Positions 16,998 through 25,514 of a stretch of 64,000 nt of DNA are shown in pieces. Position 1 is the first letter of the stretch, and each line of letters opens with the position of its first letter. Below the pieces are notes generated by a model. That model saw only the letters and a list, made by a program, of their open reading frames with translations, was not told where the DNA came from and ran no database searches. The position numbers were made by a program, and so were the translations under genes. Source of the DNA: Nocardioides albertanoniae (GTDB lineage: Bacteria; Actinomycetota; Actinomycetes; Propionibacteriales; Nocardioidaceae); contig NZ_VFOV01000001.1 of assembly GCF_006716315.1 (NCBI RefSeq), positions 124,001-188,000 of the forward strand, in the 5' to 3' direction.

Positions 16998-17594
16998 CTA
17001 TTCGCCCGGAGGCGTCTGGTCGCCCGTGATCGCACCGGCGACCTCGACCAGAGCCGCGACCTCCGCCCGCAGCCCCGCGTCGGTGCTGTCCTCCTGGGAC
17101 GGCATCACGATCAGCGAGGTGATCAACCGGGTCGTCCAGGTGATCGCCACCCGCTTGTCGAGCGGCGCCCAGCGCCCCTGCGCCACCCCGGCGTCGATGA
17201 TCGGACCGAGCCGAGGCTCAGCGATCTCCAGCACGATCGGGAGGATGCGCGGCAGATAGGTCGCCATGATCTCGGGGTGCCGGGCGAGCACGGCCTGCAG
17301 CGCGGGATGGCCGCGGGCCTCGCGGACGAGCAGCACCACGACGTCGATGTACTCCTCCCGCGGTGAGGAGGTGTCCCGCGCGCGGGAGACCACCTCGTCG
17401 ACCACGCGGGTGAGCTCCACCCGGATCAACGAGTCGTAGAGATCGCTGCGCTCCGGGAAGTGCCGGTAGAGGGTCGGGCGCGAGACCTGGGCCCGCTCGG
17501 CGATATTGGTGATCAGGCGCGGGCGCGGTCCGCCCTCGCGCAAGACCTGCGTCGCGGCGTCGAGGATCCGCTCACGGAGGTTTCTGCCGGCCAT
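16998..17594 (-). CDS. TetR-family transcriptional regulator
   Basis: A 198-residue TetR-type repressor. The N-terminal helix-turn-helix is visible (ERILDAATQVLREGG, then ITNIAERAQVSRPTLYRHF at about 28-46). The C-terminal ligand domain is unassigned. It lies 52 bp downstream of a second TetR gene on the same strand and may be the last gene of the P450 operon, or be expressed alone. The ATG start gives a normal family N-terminus; the frame continues upstream through the neighbouring TetR gene as a shadow. Confidence 0.85.
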   Translation of the reverse strand: MAGRNLRERILDAATQVLREGGPRPRLITNIAERAQVSRPTLYRHFPERSDLYDSLIRVELTRVVDEVVSRARDTSSPREEYIDVVVLLVREARGHPALQAVLARHPEIMATYLPRILPIVLEIAEPRLGPIIDAGVAQGRWAPLDKRVAITWTTRLITSLIVMPSQEDSTDAGLRAEVAALVEVAGAITGDQTPPGE

Positions 17595-17646
17595 GCCCGG
17601 TCTCCATCCAATCGGCTGTCGGCAACTATCCCATGTCGCCGAGCGG

Positions 17647-18192
17647 TCAACGAGCGGTCGCCGCGAGGAACCGCTCCAGCAGCCGGCGCTCTTCGTCGGC
17701 GTCGCTGCCGGGCTCGGTGAGGAACGACAGGATGACGCGCAGCACCCAGTCGGCCAGGTCGGGGTCGGCGGGGTCGCCGTCAGCGGTGAGATAGGCCTGG
17801 GCGGTGCCGCGGATGAGCGGCGACTCGGAGAGCACCGCACGCAGGGCGGTGCTGTCACCGGCGTACCAGGCCTGGAGGTGGGGGCGCTCGCGCACGGCGG
17901 CCAGGCACCCGAGCACGGCCTCGACCACGCGCCGCCCGGGGTCGCCCTCGTAGGCCGCCGTGGCCCGGCCGACCTGCTCGGTGATCAGCCGCGCCTCGCG
18001 GTGGGCGAAGGCGCGGACCAGAGCCTGCCTGTTCTCGAAGTAGCGGTAGAGCGTCGCGCGCGAGCAGCCGGCGGCGCGCGCGACCTCGTCCATCCCGGGC
18101 CTGTCGACGCCCTGCTCCGCGAAGAGCTCGCCGGCCGCGTCGAGGATCCGCTCGGCGGCCAGCTCGGTCTTCGCCTCGGCCAGCCAGCTCAT
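17647..18192 (-). CDS. TetR-family transcriptional regulator coupled to the P450 gene
   Basis: A 181-residue TetR repressor. The DNA-binding segment is ERILDAAGELFAEQG then DEVARAAGCSRATLYRYF at about 35-52. Its ATG overlaps the stop of the cytochrome P450 gene (ATGA), so it is made together with the P450 and is a good candidate for product- or substrate-responsive control of this cluster. A palindrome spanning the P450 start codon (19380-19407) could be an operator. The effector is not known. Confidence 0.87.
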   Translation of the reverse strand: MSWLAEAKTELAAERILDAAGELFAEQGVDRPGMDEVARAAGCSRATLYRYFENRQALVRAFAHREARLITEQVGRATAAYEGDPGRRVVEAVLGCLAAVRERPHLQAWYAGDSTALRAVLSESPLIRGTAQAYLTADGDPADPDLADWVLRVILSFLTEPGSDADEERRLLERFLAATAR

Positions 18193-19385
18193 CGGCCGAC
18201 CTCGATGCGGAGGCTCAGCGGCCTGCGTACGTAGCTGCCCGGTGCCCACTCGATCGAGTCGTGGTCGACGGTGAAGGCGGGCAGCCGTCCGAGCACCTCG
18301 GTGAGCGCGACCCGACCCATCATCCGGGCGGCCGCGGCGCCGAGGCAGTGGTGGGCGCCGTGGGCGAAGGTCAGGATCTGCCGCGGGTCGCGGGTGACGT
18401 CGAGGTCGTCGGCGTCGTCGCCGAACGCATGCCGATCGCGGTTGGCCGCCGCGTAGCAGAGCAGCACCTTCTTGCCCGCCGGGATCGTCACGTCGTCGAT
18501 CGTGACGTCACGGGTGGTGGTGCGTGCGAGCCCCTGCACGGGCGAGGTGAGCCGCAGCAGCTCCTCGACGGCGGCGGGCACGTCGCGGAGCGCGAGCTCG
18601 CGCTGGTCGGGCCGATCCGCGAGGAGGGGGAGCCCACCGCCCAGCAGACCGGTCGAGGTGTCGTTGCCACCGGCGACCATCGTGAAGGCGAACGCCAGCA
18701 CGCGCAGCAGACCTGCGTCGTCGTCGGCCTCGCCGGCGGCGACGAGGTGCGAGACGGTGTCGTCGCCGGGCTCCCGCCTGCGCAGCTCGATCAGCTCGGC
18801 GAAGTAGCCCATCAGGTCGGCGGCGGCATCGGCCCCCACGCCACCGTCCTGCGCGGCGTTGGCCGCCACGATCGACTCGGTCCAGACGTCGAACCGGTCC
18901 CAGTCGGCCTCCGGCACGCCCAGGTAGTGGGCCACGACCATGCTCGGCAACGGCTTGAACAGCGTCTCGACGATGTCGCCACCACCCGCCGCCCTGATCT
19001 CCTCGACCCGATCGACCACGAAACGGGTGACGCGCGGCGTGACGTCCTCGACCTGCTTGGGGGTGAAGCCGCGGTTCACGAGCCTGCGGAAGGCGGTGTG
19101 AGCAGGCGGGTCGGTCATCACCATCGGCGGGTTGTCGGCGAGCCCGATCTGAGCCAGCTCGTCGTAGGCCGTCGTCAGCCCCTGCGTGGAGGTGAACGTC
19201 TCGTGGTCCCTCACCGCCGCGAAGACGTCCGCGTGCCTGGTCAGCACCCAGTAGTCGTGGCGCGCGACGTGATGCACCGGATCGTGCTCGCGCAGCGCGG
19301 CGTACATCGGCCACGGGTCGGCCCAGGAAGCACCCGACCGTGGGACGTACGTTGCGGCAACGTCGTGAGACAGATCTGCGCTCAT
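18189..19385 (-). CDS. Cytochrome P450
   Basis: A 398-residue soluble bacterial P450. The oxygen-binding I-helix motif is VAGGNDTSTG near residue 242, the K-helix ExxR is EELLR near 287, and the haem-Cys loop is FAHGAHHCLGAAAARM near 340-355. It should hydroxylate a hydrophobic substrate using electrons from a ferredoxin and reductase; none is encoded directly beside it. Related actinobacterial P450s act on sterols, fatty acids, terpenes or aromatics, and the sequence alone does not decide among them. It sits between an SDR gene and a coupled TetR gene on the same strand. The ATG lies within a palindromic sequence. Confidence 0.92.
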   Translation of the reverse strand: MSADLSHDVAATYVPRSGASWADPWPMYAALREHDPVHHVARHDYWVLTRHADVFAAVRDHETFTSTQGLTTAYDELAQIGLADNPPMVMTDPPAHTAFRRLVNRGFTPKQVEDVTPRVTRFVVDRVEEIRAAGGGDIVETLFKPLPSMVVAHYLGVPEADWDRFDVWTESIVAANAAQDGGVGADAAADLMGYFAELIELRRREPGDDTVSHLVAAGEADDDAGLLRVLAFAFTMVAGGNDTSTGLLGGGLPLLADRPDQRELALRDVPAAVEELLRLTSPVQGLARTTTRDVTIDDVTIPAGKKVLLCYAAANRDRHAFGDDADDLDVTRDPRQILTFAHGAHHCLGAAAARMMGRVALTEVLGRLPAFTVDHDSIEWAPGSYVRRPLSLRIEVGR

Positions 19386-19417
19386 GTCTCATATCCTCAA
19401 CATGAGCGGCAGAGTTG

Positions 19418-20251
19418 TCAACAGCTCTCGCGGAGCATCCTGCGCTGCGTACGACGCCCCTGAGCGACCACGAGCGGCACGGCCGCGAGGCCGAAGCCGG
19501 GCAGCACGTCGCCGAACCGGGCGACCAGCCCGCGCCAGCCGGGGACCGCAGTGACCAGCCGTGGCTTGTCGAGCACCTTGCCGACCGCGGCCACGACCTC
19601 CTCGGGCTGGAGCAGCTTGCCCGAGAACGACAGCGCGGAGGCCGGGTCGTCGAGCTTGTCGTGGAGCATCGGCGTCCAGATCCCGTCGGGGCAGATGCAC
19701 GAGATGTCGACGTTCTTGATGCCTGCCAGGCGCAGGTCCTGGATCGTGCTGAGGCTGAACCCGATCGCGGCGTGCTTCGACGCGGCGTAGACCGCCTCGC
19801 CCGGCACGGCGGTCAGACCGGCGAGCGAGACGATGTTGACGATGTGCCCACCGCTCTCGCGCATCGCCTCGATCGCGGCCACGGTGCCGTTGATCGCGCC
19901 GTGCGCGTTGACGTCGAGGATGAGCTTTCGCTGCTCGGCAGACTGCTCCCACGCCGGGCCGGTGAACAGCACGCCGGCGTTGTTCACCCACACCTCGATG
20001 CCACCGGCAGCGGCCACGATCGCGTCGCGCGCGGCCTCCACCTGGGCGGCGTCGCGTACGTCGACGGCCATCGCCACCGCGCCCCGGCCGATCTCGTCGG
20101 CCGCCGCCTGCGCGCTCGCCTCGTCGACGTCGGTGACCAGCACCTGGTGACCACGGTCGGCCAGCAGCTCGGCGATCTGCCGGCCGAGGCCGCGACCGGC
20201 ACCGGTGACGACCGCGCCGCCCCGGGGCCCGTTCATCGCAGTCGCGCTCAT
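19418..20251 (-). CDS. Short-chain dehydrogenase/reductase (SDR)
   Basis: A 277-residue classical SDR. The cofactor motif is TGAGRGLGRQIAELL at about 16-30, followed by DVDEAS, which suggests NAD+ (acidic residue at the end of beta-2). NNAG is present in WVNNAGVLF, and the catalytic Ser-Tyr-Lys set appears as IVSLAG and YAASKHA. It oxidises or reduces an alcohol or ketone, probably on the same substrate as the neighbouring P450 and MBL-like enzyme. The C-terminal tail is long and basic (QGRRTQRRMLRESC). Its ATG overlaps the stop of the MBL-like gene (ATGA). Confidence 0.9.
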   Translation of the reverse strand: MSATAMNGPRGGAVVTGAGRGLGRQIAELLADRGHQVLVTDVDEASAQAAADEIGRGAVAMAVDVRDAAQVEAARDAIVAAAGGIEVWVNNAGVLFTGPAWEQSAEQRKLILDVNAHGAINGTVAAIEAMRESGGHIVNIVSLAGLTAVPGEAVYAASKHAAIGFSLSTIQDLRLAGIKNVDISCICPDGIWTPMLHDKLDDPASALSFSGKLLQPEEVVAAVGKVLDKPRLVTAVPGWRGLVARFGDVLPGFGLAAVPLVVAQGRRTQRRMLRESC

Positions 20252-21396
20252 CGCAGACCTGCCGTGATCGTGCCGTAGTCGATGCCGCCGTGCACGTAGG
20301 TCGGCACGACCGGCCAGAACCGCTTCCAGGGGGCCAGCTCCGTGCTCGGCAGGATCTGCAGCCAGCGCGGGTCGTCCTTGCAGGTGTCGGCCAGCGTCTT
20401 CTCCTTGATCATCGAGTCGTACTGGTCGAGGGAGTCCTCGAGGGTGTTGGCGTTCGGGCACACCTCGCGGCCGAACTGCTCGTGATACCTGCGCACGCCC
20501 GGGATCTTCGACAGCTCGGGCTGCCAGTTGTCGAGGGAGATGCCGTTCTCCGAGGAGACCCACACGCCGTCGGCCGTGTTGATCACCAGCGAGTGGTTGC
20601 CGTCGGTGTGCCCCGGCGTCCACAGCAGCGCGATGCCGGGCCCGAGCTCGATGTCGCCCTCGAAGGTGACGAACTTGTCGAGGTCGACGCCCTCGAGCCC
20701 GTCCTCGACGTACCAGGCCCACTGCATCGGGTGCAGCGACTGCAGGGTGGCCAGCTCGCGGGTGTGCACGAGCATCTTCGCGTCGCCGAAGAGCGGCTCG
20801 CGGCGCGTGGGCTCGCCGGGGATGGTCGCGGTCGAGCCGAGGATCATCCGCGGGTCCTGCACGTGGAGGTGGTCGAAGGTGCAGAAGTCGATGTCGGCAG
20901 GCTTCAGGCCGAGCTGCGCGAGCACCTCGTCGGGCTCGTTGTAGTACTCCAGCATCATCTTCTCGACGAGCTTCGCGCCCGGCACCTTGTCCATCAGCGC
21001 CTGCAGGTTGCTGTAGAACGGCGCCTCGGCCGAGCCCTCCGGCATCGTCGGCTCGAAGACGAGCGTGCGCGGCGTGCCGTTCCAGTCGTCGTACTGGACG
21101 ACGAGCATGCGGTTGATCATCGAGATGAGCGGCAGCGTCGGCACCGAGACGGCGTCGTGGAAGGCGTACTTGACCGGGTAGGGCGCCGCGGCGACGTCGA
21201 CGGACTTCACCGCGCGCACCGTGCCCTGCTCCTTGAACCTGACCTTGTACGCCGCAGCAGCATCACGCACCGCGGCCAGTCGTTCGCCGCGCGGCCAGAC
21301 GTCGTGCACCCCGTCGAACTCGGGGATCGTCCGGGCGCCGATCGCGTCCAGGTGTGCGTCGCGGTTCTCGACGGTGGTGGTCGTTTCCGTAGCCAT
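20248..21396 (-). CDS. MBL-fold-like hydrolase with an unusual metal motif
   Basis: A 382-residue protein that reads as a metallo-beta-lactamase-fold hydrolase in its core, with an N-terminal extension of about 170 residues. The signature region is DFCTFDHLHVQDPR, i.e. HxHxxD instead of the canonical HxHxDH. A later segment, LLWTPGHTDGNHSLV, matches the third metal motif, and VWVSSENGISLDNW may replace the usual GD motif. The substrate is unknown; lactone or thioester hydrolysis is possible. It is translationally coupled to the SDR and is conserved in style with a catabolic role. The ATG at 21396 follows GAAGGAGCAGCAC, a strong ribosome-binding site. Confidence 0.75.
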   Translation of the reverse strand: MATETTTTVENRDAHLDAIGARTIPEFDGVHDVWPRGERLAAVRDAAAAYKVRFKEQGTVRAVKSVDVAAAPYPVKYAFHDAVSVPTLPLISMINRMLVVQYDDWNGTPRTLVFEPTMPEGSAEAPFYSNLQALMDKVPGAKLVEKMMLEYYNEPDEVLAQLGLKPADIDFCTFDHLHVQDPRMILGSTATIPGEPTRREPLFGDAKMLVHTRELATLQSLHPMQWAWYVEDGLEGVDLDKFVTFEGDIELGPGIALLWTPGHTDGNHSLVINTADGVWVSSENGISLDNWQPELSKIPGVRRYHEQFGREVCPNANTLEDSLDQYDSMIKEKTLADTCKDDPRWLQILPSTELAPWKRFWPVVPTYVHGGIDYGTITAGLR

Positions 21397-21461
21397 GTGC
21401 TGCTCCTTCGTGGTCCGTGCCTCGCAGCAATGATCGGTCGCCACCGACGCCAGTACTTGTC

Positions 21462-22496
21462 TCAGCGCGACAAAGTCGTCAGTGCCCGCGCCTCGTCGCG
21501 ACGCAGCTCACGCGGGGTGCAGCCGAACCAGCGCCGCACCGCATGGCTCAGCGTCGACTGGTCGGCGAACCCCACCAGCGCCGCCACCTGACCCAGCGGC
21601 AGGGTGGTCGTGGTCAGGTGGCGATGGGTCGCGTCGCGGCGCACCTCGTCGAGCACCGCCTCGAAGCCGGTGCCCTCCGCGGCCAGCCGGCGCTGCAGCG
21701 TACGTGGATGGAGGGCCAGCAGGCGCGCAACGGTCGCGACCGCCGGCGGGTTGGTGCCGAGCGCCTCGGCGAGAGCCCCGCGCACCTGGGTGGAGACGCG
21801 TCGTGCGGGGTCGTCGTAGCGCTGGGCGATGTGCTCGAGCGCCAGCAGCCGGATCGCCTCGTTGGCGGTGGCGAACGCCTCGTCGAGGATCCGCCGGTCG
21901 ACGCGGAGCGCCGCCGTGGCGCGTCCGAACTTCACGTCGACGCCGAAGTAGTCGGTGTAGCGGCGCACCGGCGAGAGGGGCTGGTGCGGCAGCTCGACCG
22001 AGCGCAGGCCCGACATGCTGCCGATGAGCGTGGTCGCGACCCGGTAGAAGAGCCCCAGGCCGAGCTCGGTCGCCTGCGGCGAGTAGGACGACTCGCGCAG
22101 GTCCTTGCTGTAGGTCAGCGCCACCACGCCCTGACGCTCGTACGGGTCGGGCTCGACCGCGATCCGCAGCGCGGGGCTGTGTGCGTACAGATAGCGAGAC
22201 CCGGTCTCCAGGGCTTCCGCGACCGTGGAACAGGCCTGGATCGCGACCGCGAGCGAGCCCAGGATCGTCAGGTCCTGACCCTCGGCCAACCGCAGACCCA
22301 GGTCGGGGCACCGCAGCTCGGCGGCCGCGGCATCGAGCATCAGGTCGTGCTCGGTGATCGGCACCCAGGCGTCCTCGGACTCGAGGGCGTCGGCCGGGAT
22401 GCCGAACCGGGCGAGCAGCCGATGCGGCTCGCCGCCCAGCTGCTCCACCAGCGGCACGATGCCCCGCAGGCTGGCAGCACGGATCGCAGGTCCCAC
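21462..22496 (-). CDS. AraC-family transcriptional regulator
   Basis: A 344-residue regulator with the C-terminal AraC helix-turn-helix pair (residues about 245-344: VATVARLLALHPRTLQRRL and GQVAALVGFADQSTLSHAVRRW). The N-terminal part (about 10-190) resembles the Arabinose_bd-type domain found in AraC regulators of aromatic and lipid catabolism. It likely activates the downstream MBL-like, SDR and P450 genes, which start 66 bp away on the same strand. The GTG at 22496 is chosen because the family N-terminus (GPAIRAASLRGIVPL) follows directly; longer frames upstream are shadows. Confidence 0.88.
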   Translation of the reverse strand: MGPAIRAASLRGIVPLVEQLGGEPHRLLARFGIPADALESEDAWVPITEHDLMLDAAAAELRCPDLGLRLAEGQDLTILGSLAVAIQACSTVAEALETGSRYLYAHSPALRIAVEPDPYERQGVVALTYSKDLRESSYSPQATELGLGLFYRVATTLIGSMSGLRSVELPHQPLSPVRRYTDYFGVDVKFGRATAALRVDRRILDEAFATANEAIRLLALEHIAQRYDDPARRVSTQVRGALAEALGTNPPAVATVARLLALHPRTLQRRLAAEGTGFEAVLDEVRRDATHRHLTTTTLPLGQVAALVGFADQSTLSHAVRRWFGCTPRELRRDEARALTTLSR

Positions 22497-22537
22497 GGCA
22501 CCACTGTGCCTGAGGGAGTGCCCCGATGCCGAGGCGC

Positions 22538-23092
22538 CTACGCCTCGCGGTGGTCGTGGGCTTCGACCTGGATGCCCAGGGCCGCGATCGCGGCCGCGAG
22601 CATGTCGTAGTGGCCGGCGAGCAGCACCAGCTCGATCGCCTCGATCTCGGTGAGGTGCTCGCGCAGCTCGTCCCAGGTCGGGTCGGAGAGGGTGCGGGTG
22701 TCGACGAGCTCGTCGACGGCGAGGAGGAGCGCCCGACGGCGCGGCGGCCAGCCCTCGACGGTGCTTCCGTCGGCGATCCGCTCGAGCTCGGCGGTGGTGA
22801 GGCCCGCCCGCCTGCCGACGCGGGTGTGATGACCGGTCTCGTAGGCCGATCCACGCAGATGGGCGACCCGCAGGATCACCAGCTCGCTGTCGGAGCGGGG
22901 CAGCCGCCCACCCGGCATCAGCAGCCCGGCGAACGCCAGCCAGCCGCGGAAGAGCCGCTTGTGCCGCCCGAGCACGAGGAACAGGTTGAGCGGCTCCGTG
23001 CTCGCTGTGCGCCCTCCGACCCGAGCCAGCAGCCAGGCGACGACACCGACCTCTCCGAGCCTGCCCGGCCGGACCGGGCGCGACCGCGTCAC
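22538..23092 (-). CDS. Carboxymuconolactone decarboxylase/AhpD-like protein
   Basis: A 184-residue helical protein of the carboxymuconolactone decarboxylase family. The recognisable core is GLLMPGGRLPRSDSELVILRVAHLRGSAYE, where the family has ...RE..IL.....C.YEW.HH; here GSAYETGHHTRVGRRAGLT keeps the His pair. The AhpD-type CxxC is absent (Ser/Ala instead), so a peroxidase-reductase role is unlikely. Many such proteins accompany SDR and P450 genes in catabolic clusters, without a known reaction. The GTG start overlaps the stop of the upstream SDR (GTGA). Confidence 0.8.
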   Translation of the reverse strand: MTRSRPVRPGRLGEVGVVAWLLARVGGRTASTEPLNLFLVLGRHKRLFRGWLAFAGLLMPGGRLPRSDSELVILRVAHLRGSAYETGHHTRVGRRAGLTTAELERIADGSTVEGWPPRRRALLLAVDELVDTRTLSDPTWDELREHLTEIEAIELVLLAGHYDMLAAAIAALGIQVEAHDHREA

Positions 23093-23925
23093 GGCGCGTC
23101 CCAGCGGATGCGGGAGACCAGTCGGTTGGCGACACCCATGATCAGTGCGTAGACCGGCGGGGCGTAGCGCTGGATGCCGTGCAGGAGCGCGATGTCACGA
23201 GAGGTCTGCACGAGGTAGCGCCCGCGGAGCATCCCCTCGACGATCCGCTCGGCCGCGTGCTCGGGCGAGACGGCACGCCCCTCGAAACGCTCCCGGAGCC
23301 TGCGGAACTGCGCCGAGGTGGTGTCGACCCCGGCGATCTGCACGCTGCCCGTCAACGGGGTGGCGACGGCACCCGGTGTCACCAGCGTGACCGCGATGCG
23401 GTGGCGCGCGAGGTCGAACCGCAACACCTCCGAGATGCCGCGCAGGCCGAACTTGCTGGCGCTGTAGGGGGCGTGCCACGGCAACCCGACCAGCGCCGCC
23501 GCGGAGGCGACGTTGACCAGGTGGCCCCCTCGCCCGCCGTGGATCATCGCCGGCACGAAGCACTCGATCACGTGGATCGGGCCCATCAGGTTCACCTCGA
23601 TCGCCGAGCGCCACTGCTCGTGGCTCAGCCGTTCGACCGTGCCCCACACCGCGATGCCCGCGACGTTGAGCACGGCGTCGACCGCGGGCGTCTGCGCGTG
23701 CACCAGCTCGGCCAGCGCGCGTACGTCATCGAGCGAGGAGACGTCGGCCGGATGCGCGGTCGCCACGATCCCGCCACGGGCTTCGATGGCTCTGCGGGTC
23801 TCGCGCAGACCGTCTTCATGGAGGTCGGTGATGTGCAGGACGGCGCCGGAGTCGGCCAGCTTCTCGGCCACCGCCCGGCCGATCCCGCTCGCCGCCCCCG
23901 TCACCAGGGCGTGTCGTCCGGACAT
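23089..23925 (-). CDS. Short-chain dehydrogenase/reductase (SDR)
   Basis: A 278-residue SDR with TGAASGIGRAVAEKL at the N-terminus, DLHED at the cofactor-selecting position, NVAG in place of NNAG, VASAAALVG for the catalytic Ser and YSASKFGLRG for Tyr/Lys. The C-terminus (about 245-278) is hydrophobic and basic, as in SDRs that associate with membranes or handle lipid substrates. It is the first gene of the minus-strand unit with the CMD-like protein. An alternative ATG lies 21 bases upstream (23946). It is divergent from the RclA-like gene. Confidence 0.88.
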   Translation of the reverse strand: MSGRHALVTGAASGIGRAVAEKLADSGAVLHITDLHEDGLRETRRAIEARGGIVATAHPADVSSLDDVRALAELVHAQTPAVDAVLNVAGIAVWGTVERLSHEQWRSAIEVNLMGPIHVIECFVPAMIHGGRGGHLVNVASAAALVGLPWHAPYSASKFGLRGISEVLRFDLARHRIAVTLVTPGAVATPLTGSVQIAGVDTTSAQFRRLRERFEGRAVSPEHAAERIVEGMLRGRYLVQTSRDIALLHGIQRYAPPVYALIMGVANRLVSRIRWDAP

Positions 23926-23994
23926 GCTGCGTCTGCTCACAGCCATCGAAAGTACGGCACCGCGGGTCTCGGCGGCGCCACTAGCATCAGAAAC

Positions 23995-25353
23995 ATGGAA
24001 CACATCGAGACCGACCTGCTGGTCATCGGCTGGGGCAAGGCCGGCAAGTCCCTCGCGAAGGCTCTCGGGTCGGCCGGCCGCGACGTCGTGCTGGTCGAGC
24101 AGTCCGACCAGATGTACGGCGGTGGCTGCATCAACATCGCCTGCGTGCCCACCAAGGCGTTGGTGCACCAGGCCGAGCTGCGACGCGGCGAAAGCCCGGC
24201 CGAGTGGTTCGCCTCCGCCGTCGGGAAGCGCGACGCACTGACCGACAAGCTCCGCGCCGCCAACCACGCCATGCTCGAGAACGTCGACGCGGTCACGCTC
24301 GTCGACGGCCGTGCCAGGTTCGTCGGCGCCCGTGAGGTCGAGGTCTCCGCAGGCTCCGACGTGCTGCGCATCAGCGCCAGCACGGTCGTGATCAACACCG
24401 GCACCGTGCCGGCCCGCCCCGACCTTCCGGGCGCCGACGGTGCTCGCGTGCACGACTCGAGGACGATCCAGCACGTCGACCCGCTCCCGCAGCGCCTGGC
24501 CGTGGTCGGCGGCGGTTTCATCGGGATGGAGTTCGCCGGCATGTTCGCCCGCTTCGGGTCGGAGGTGACGCTGCTCGACGGAGCCGACCGGCTCCTGCCG
24601 GGGGAGGACACCGACGTCGCCGAGGCCGTCGCCGCCGCGCTCGCCGATGCCGGCGTCGAGGTGATCCACGGGGCTCGTGCCCAGGAGATCGTCGACCACG
24701 GCGACAGCGTCTCCGTGGCGTACGCCTCCGGCAGCGTCGACGCCGACGCGGTGCTCCTCGCGACGGGCCGCCGGCCGGCGACCGACGGGCTCGACCTGGC
24801 CGCCGCCGGGGTGGACGTCGACGAGCGCGGCTACGTCGTGGTCGACGATCAGCTGCGTACGAGCGCCGACGGTGTCTTCGCCGTGGGTGACGTCAACGGC
24901 GGCCCGCAGTTCACCTACATCTCCTTCGACGACCACCGCATCGTGCTCGACCAGCTGGCGGGCACGGGCACCCGCCGCACCACCGACCGGGTCGCGGTGC
25001 CGACCACGACCTTCATCACGCCGCCGTTGTCACGGGTGGGGCTCTCGGAGACCGAGGCCCGCGCCCAGGGTCTCGACGTGCACGTCGTCGTCAAGCCGGT
25101 CGCCGAGATCGCCGCCATGCCGCGGCCCAAGATCCTCGGCGAGACCCACGGGCTCATCAAGCTCGTGGTCGACGCCGACACCGGCCTGCTCCTCGGCGCC
25201 ACGCTCTTCTGCGTCGACTCCCAAGAGCTCGTCAACCTGGTCGCGCTGGCGATGCGGGCCGGCGTGCGCGCGAGCGACCTGCGTGACAGCATCTGGACGC
25301 ACCCGTCGAGCACGGAGGCGCTCAACGAGGTGCTGGCCGGGCTGCCACGCTGA
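23995..25353 (+). CDS. RclA-like FAD-dependent pyridine nucleotide-disulfide oxidoreductase
   Basis: A 452-residue flavoprotein disulfide reductase. The FAD motif is LLVIGWGKAGKSLAKAL, unusual in having Trp-Gly-Lys for the middle glycine region, as in RclA. The redox-active pair is GGGCINIACVPTK (Cys about 43 and 48). The NAD(P)H motif is VVGGGFIGMEFAGMF near 172, and the C-terminal dimer segment HPSSTEALNE replaces the HPT-E of classic enzymes. RclA of Escherichia coli is a copper(II) reductase protecting against reactive chlorine; a similar oxidative-stress or metal role is possible here. It is transcribed away from the SDR cluster and ends at a strong terminator. Confidence 0.85.
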   Translation: MEHIETDLLVIGWGKAGKSLAKALGSAGRDVVLVEQSDQMYGGGCINIACVPTKALVHQAELRRGESPAEWFASAVGKRDALTDKLRAANHAMLENVDAVTLVDGRARFVGAREVEVSAGSDVLRISASTVVINTGTVPARPDLPGADGARVHDSRTIQHVDPLPQRLAVVGGGFIGMEFAGMFARFGSEVTLLDGADRLLPGEDTDVAEAVAAALADAGVEVIHGARAQEIVDHGDSVSVAYASGSVDADAVLLATGRRPATDGLDLAAAGVDVDERGYVVVDDQLRTSADGVFAVGDVNGGPQFTYISFDDHRIVLDQLAGTGTRRTTDRVAVPTTTFITPPLSRVGLSETEARAQGLDVHVVVKPVAEIAAMPRPKILGETHGLIKLVVDADTGLLLGATLFCVDSQELVNLVALAMRAGVRASDLRDSIWTHPSSTEALNEVLAGLPR

Positions 25354-25390
25354 CCTGACCGGAGTTGCCCCCGGAGTCGCCCCACGACGA

Positions 25391-25423
25391 CGAAGGCCCC
25401 GGATCGGTGATCCGGGGCCTTCG
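25391..25423. terminator. Bidirectional hairpin between the RclA-like gene and tRNA-Leu
   Basis: CGAAGGCCCCGGATC (25391-25405) and GATCCGGGGCCTTCG (25409-25423) form a perfect 15-bp stem with a 3-base loop. It lies between convergent transcription units and can serve both. Confidence 0.85.
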
Positions 25424-25430
25424 CTCCACG

Positions 25431-25514
25431 TGCGCGAGGGGGGAGTTGAACCCCCACGTCCTTTCGGACACACGGACCTGAACCGTGCGCGTCTGCCTAT
25501 TCCGCCACTCGCGC
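25431..25514 (-). tRNA. tRNA-Leu (CAG)
   Basis: A class II tRNA of 84 bases with acceptor stem GCGCGAG/CTCGCGC and discriminator A. The anticodon arm CACGG-TTCAGGT-CCGTG gives anticodon CAG (reads CUG). The long variable arm GTGTCCGAAAGGACGT and the T-arm GGGGGTTCAACTCCCCC are intact. The 3' CCA is not encoded. Confidence 0.96.

Noticed and set aside
17000..25400. A biosynthetic gene cluster for a secondary metabolite
   Set aside because: P450, SDR and MBL genes are present, but there is no polyketide synthase, peptide synthetase, terpene synthase or other core enzyme.
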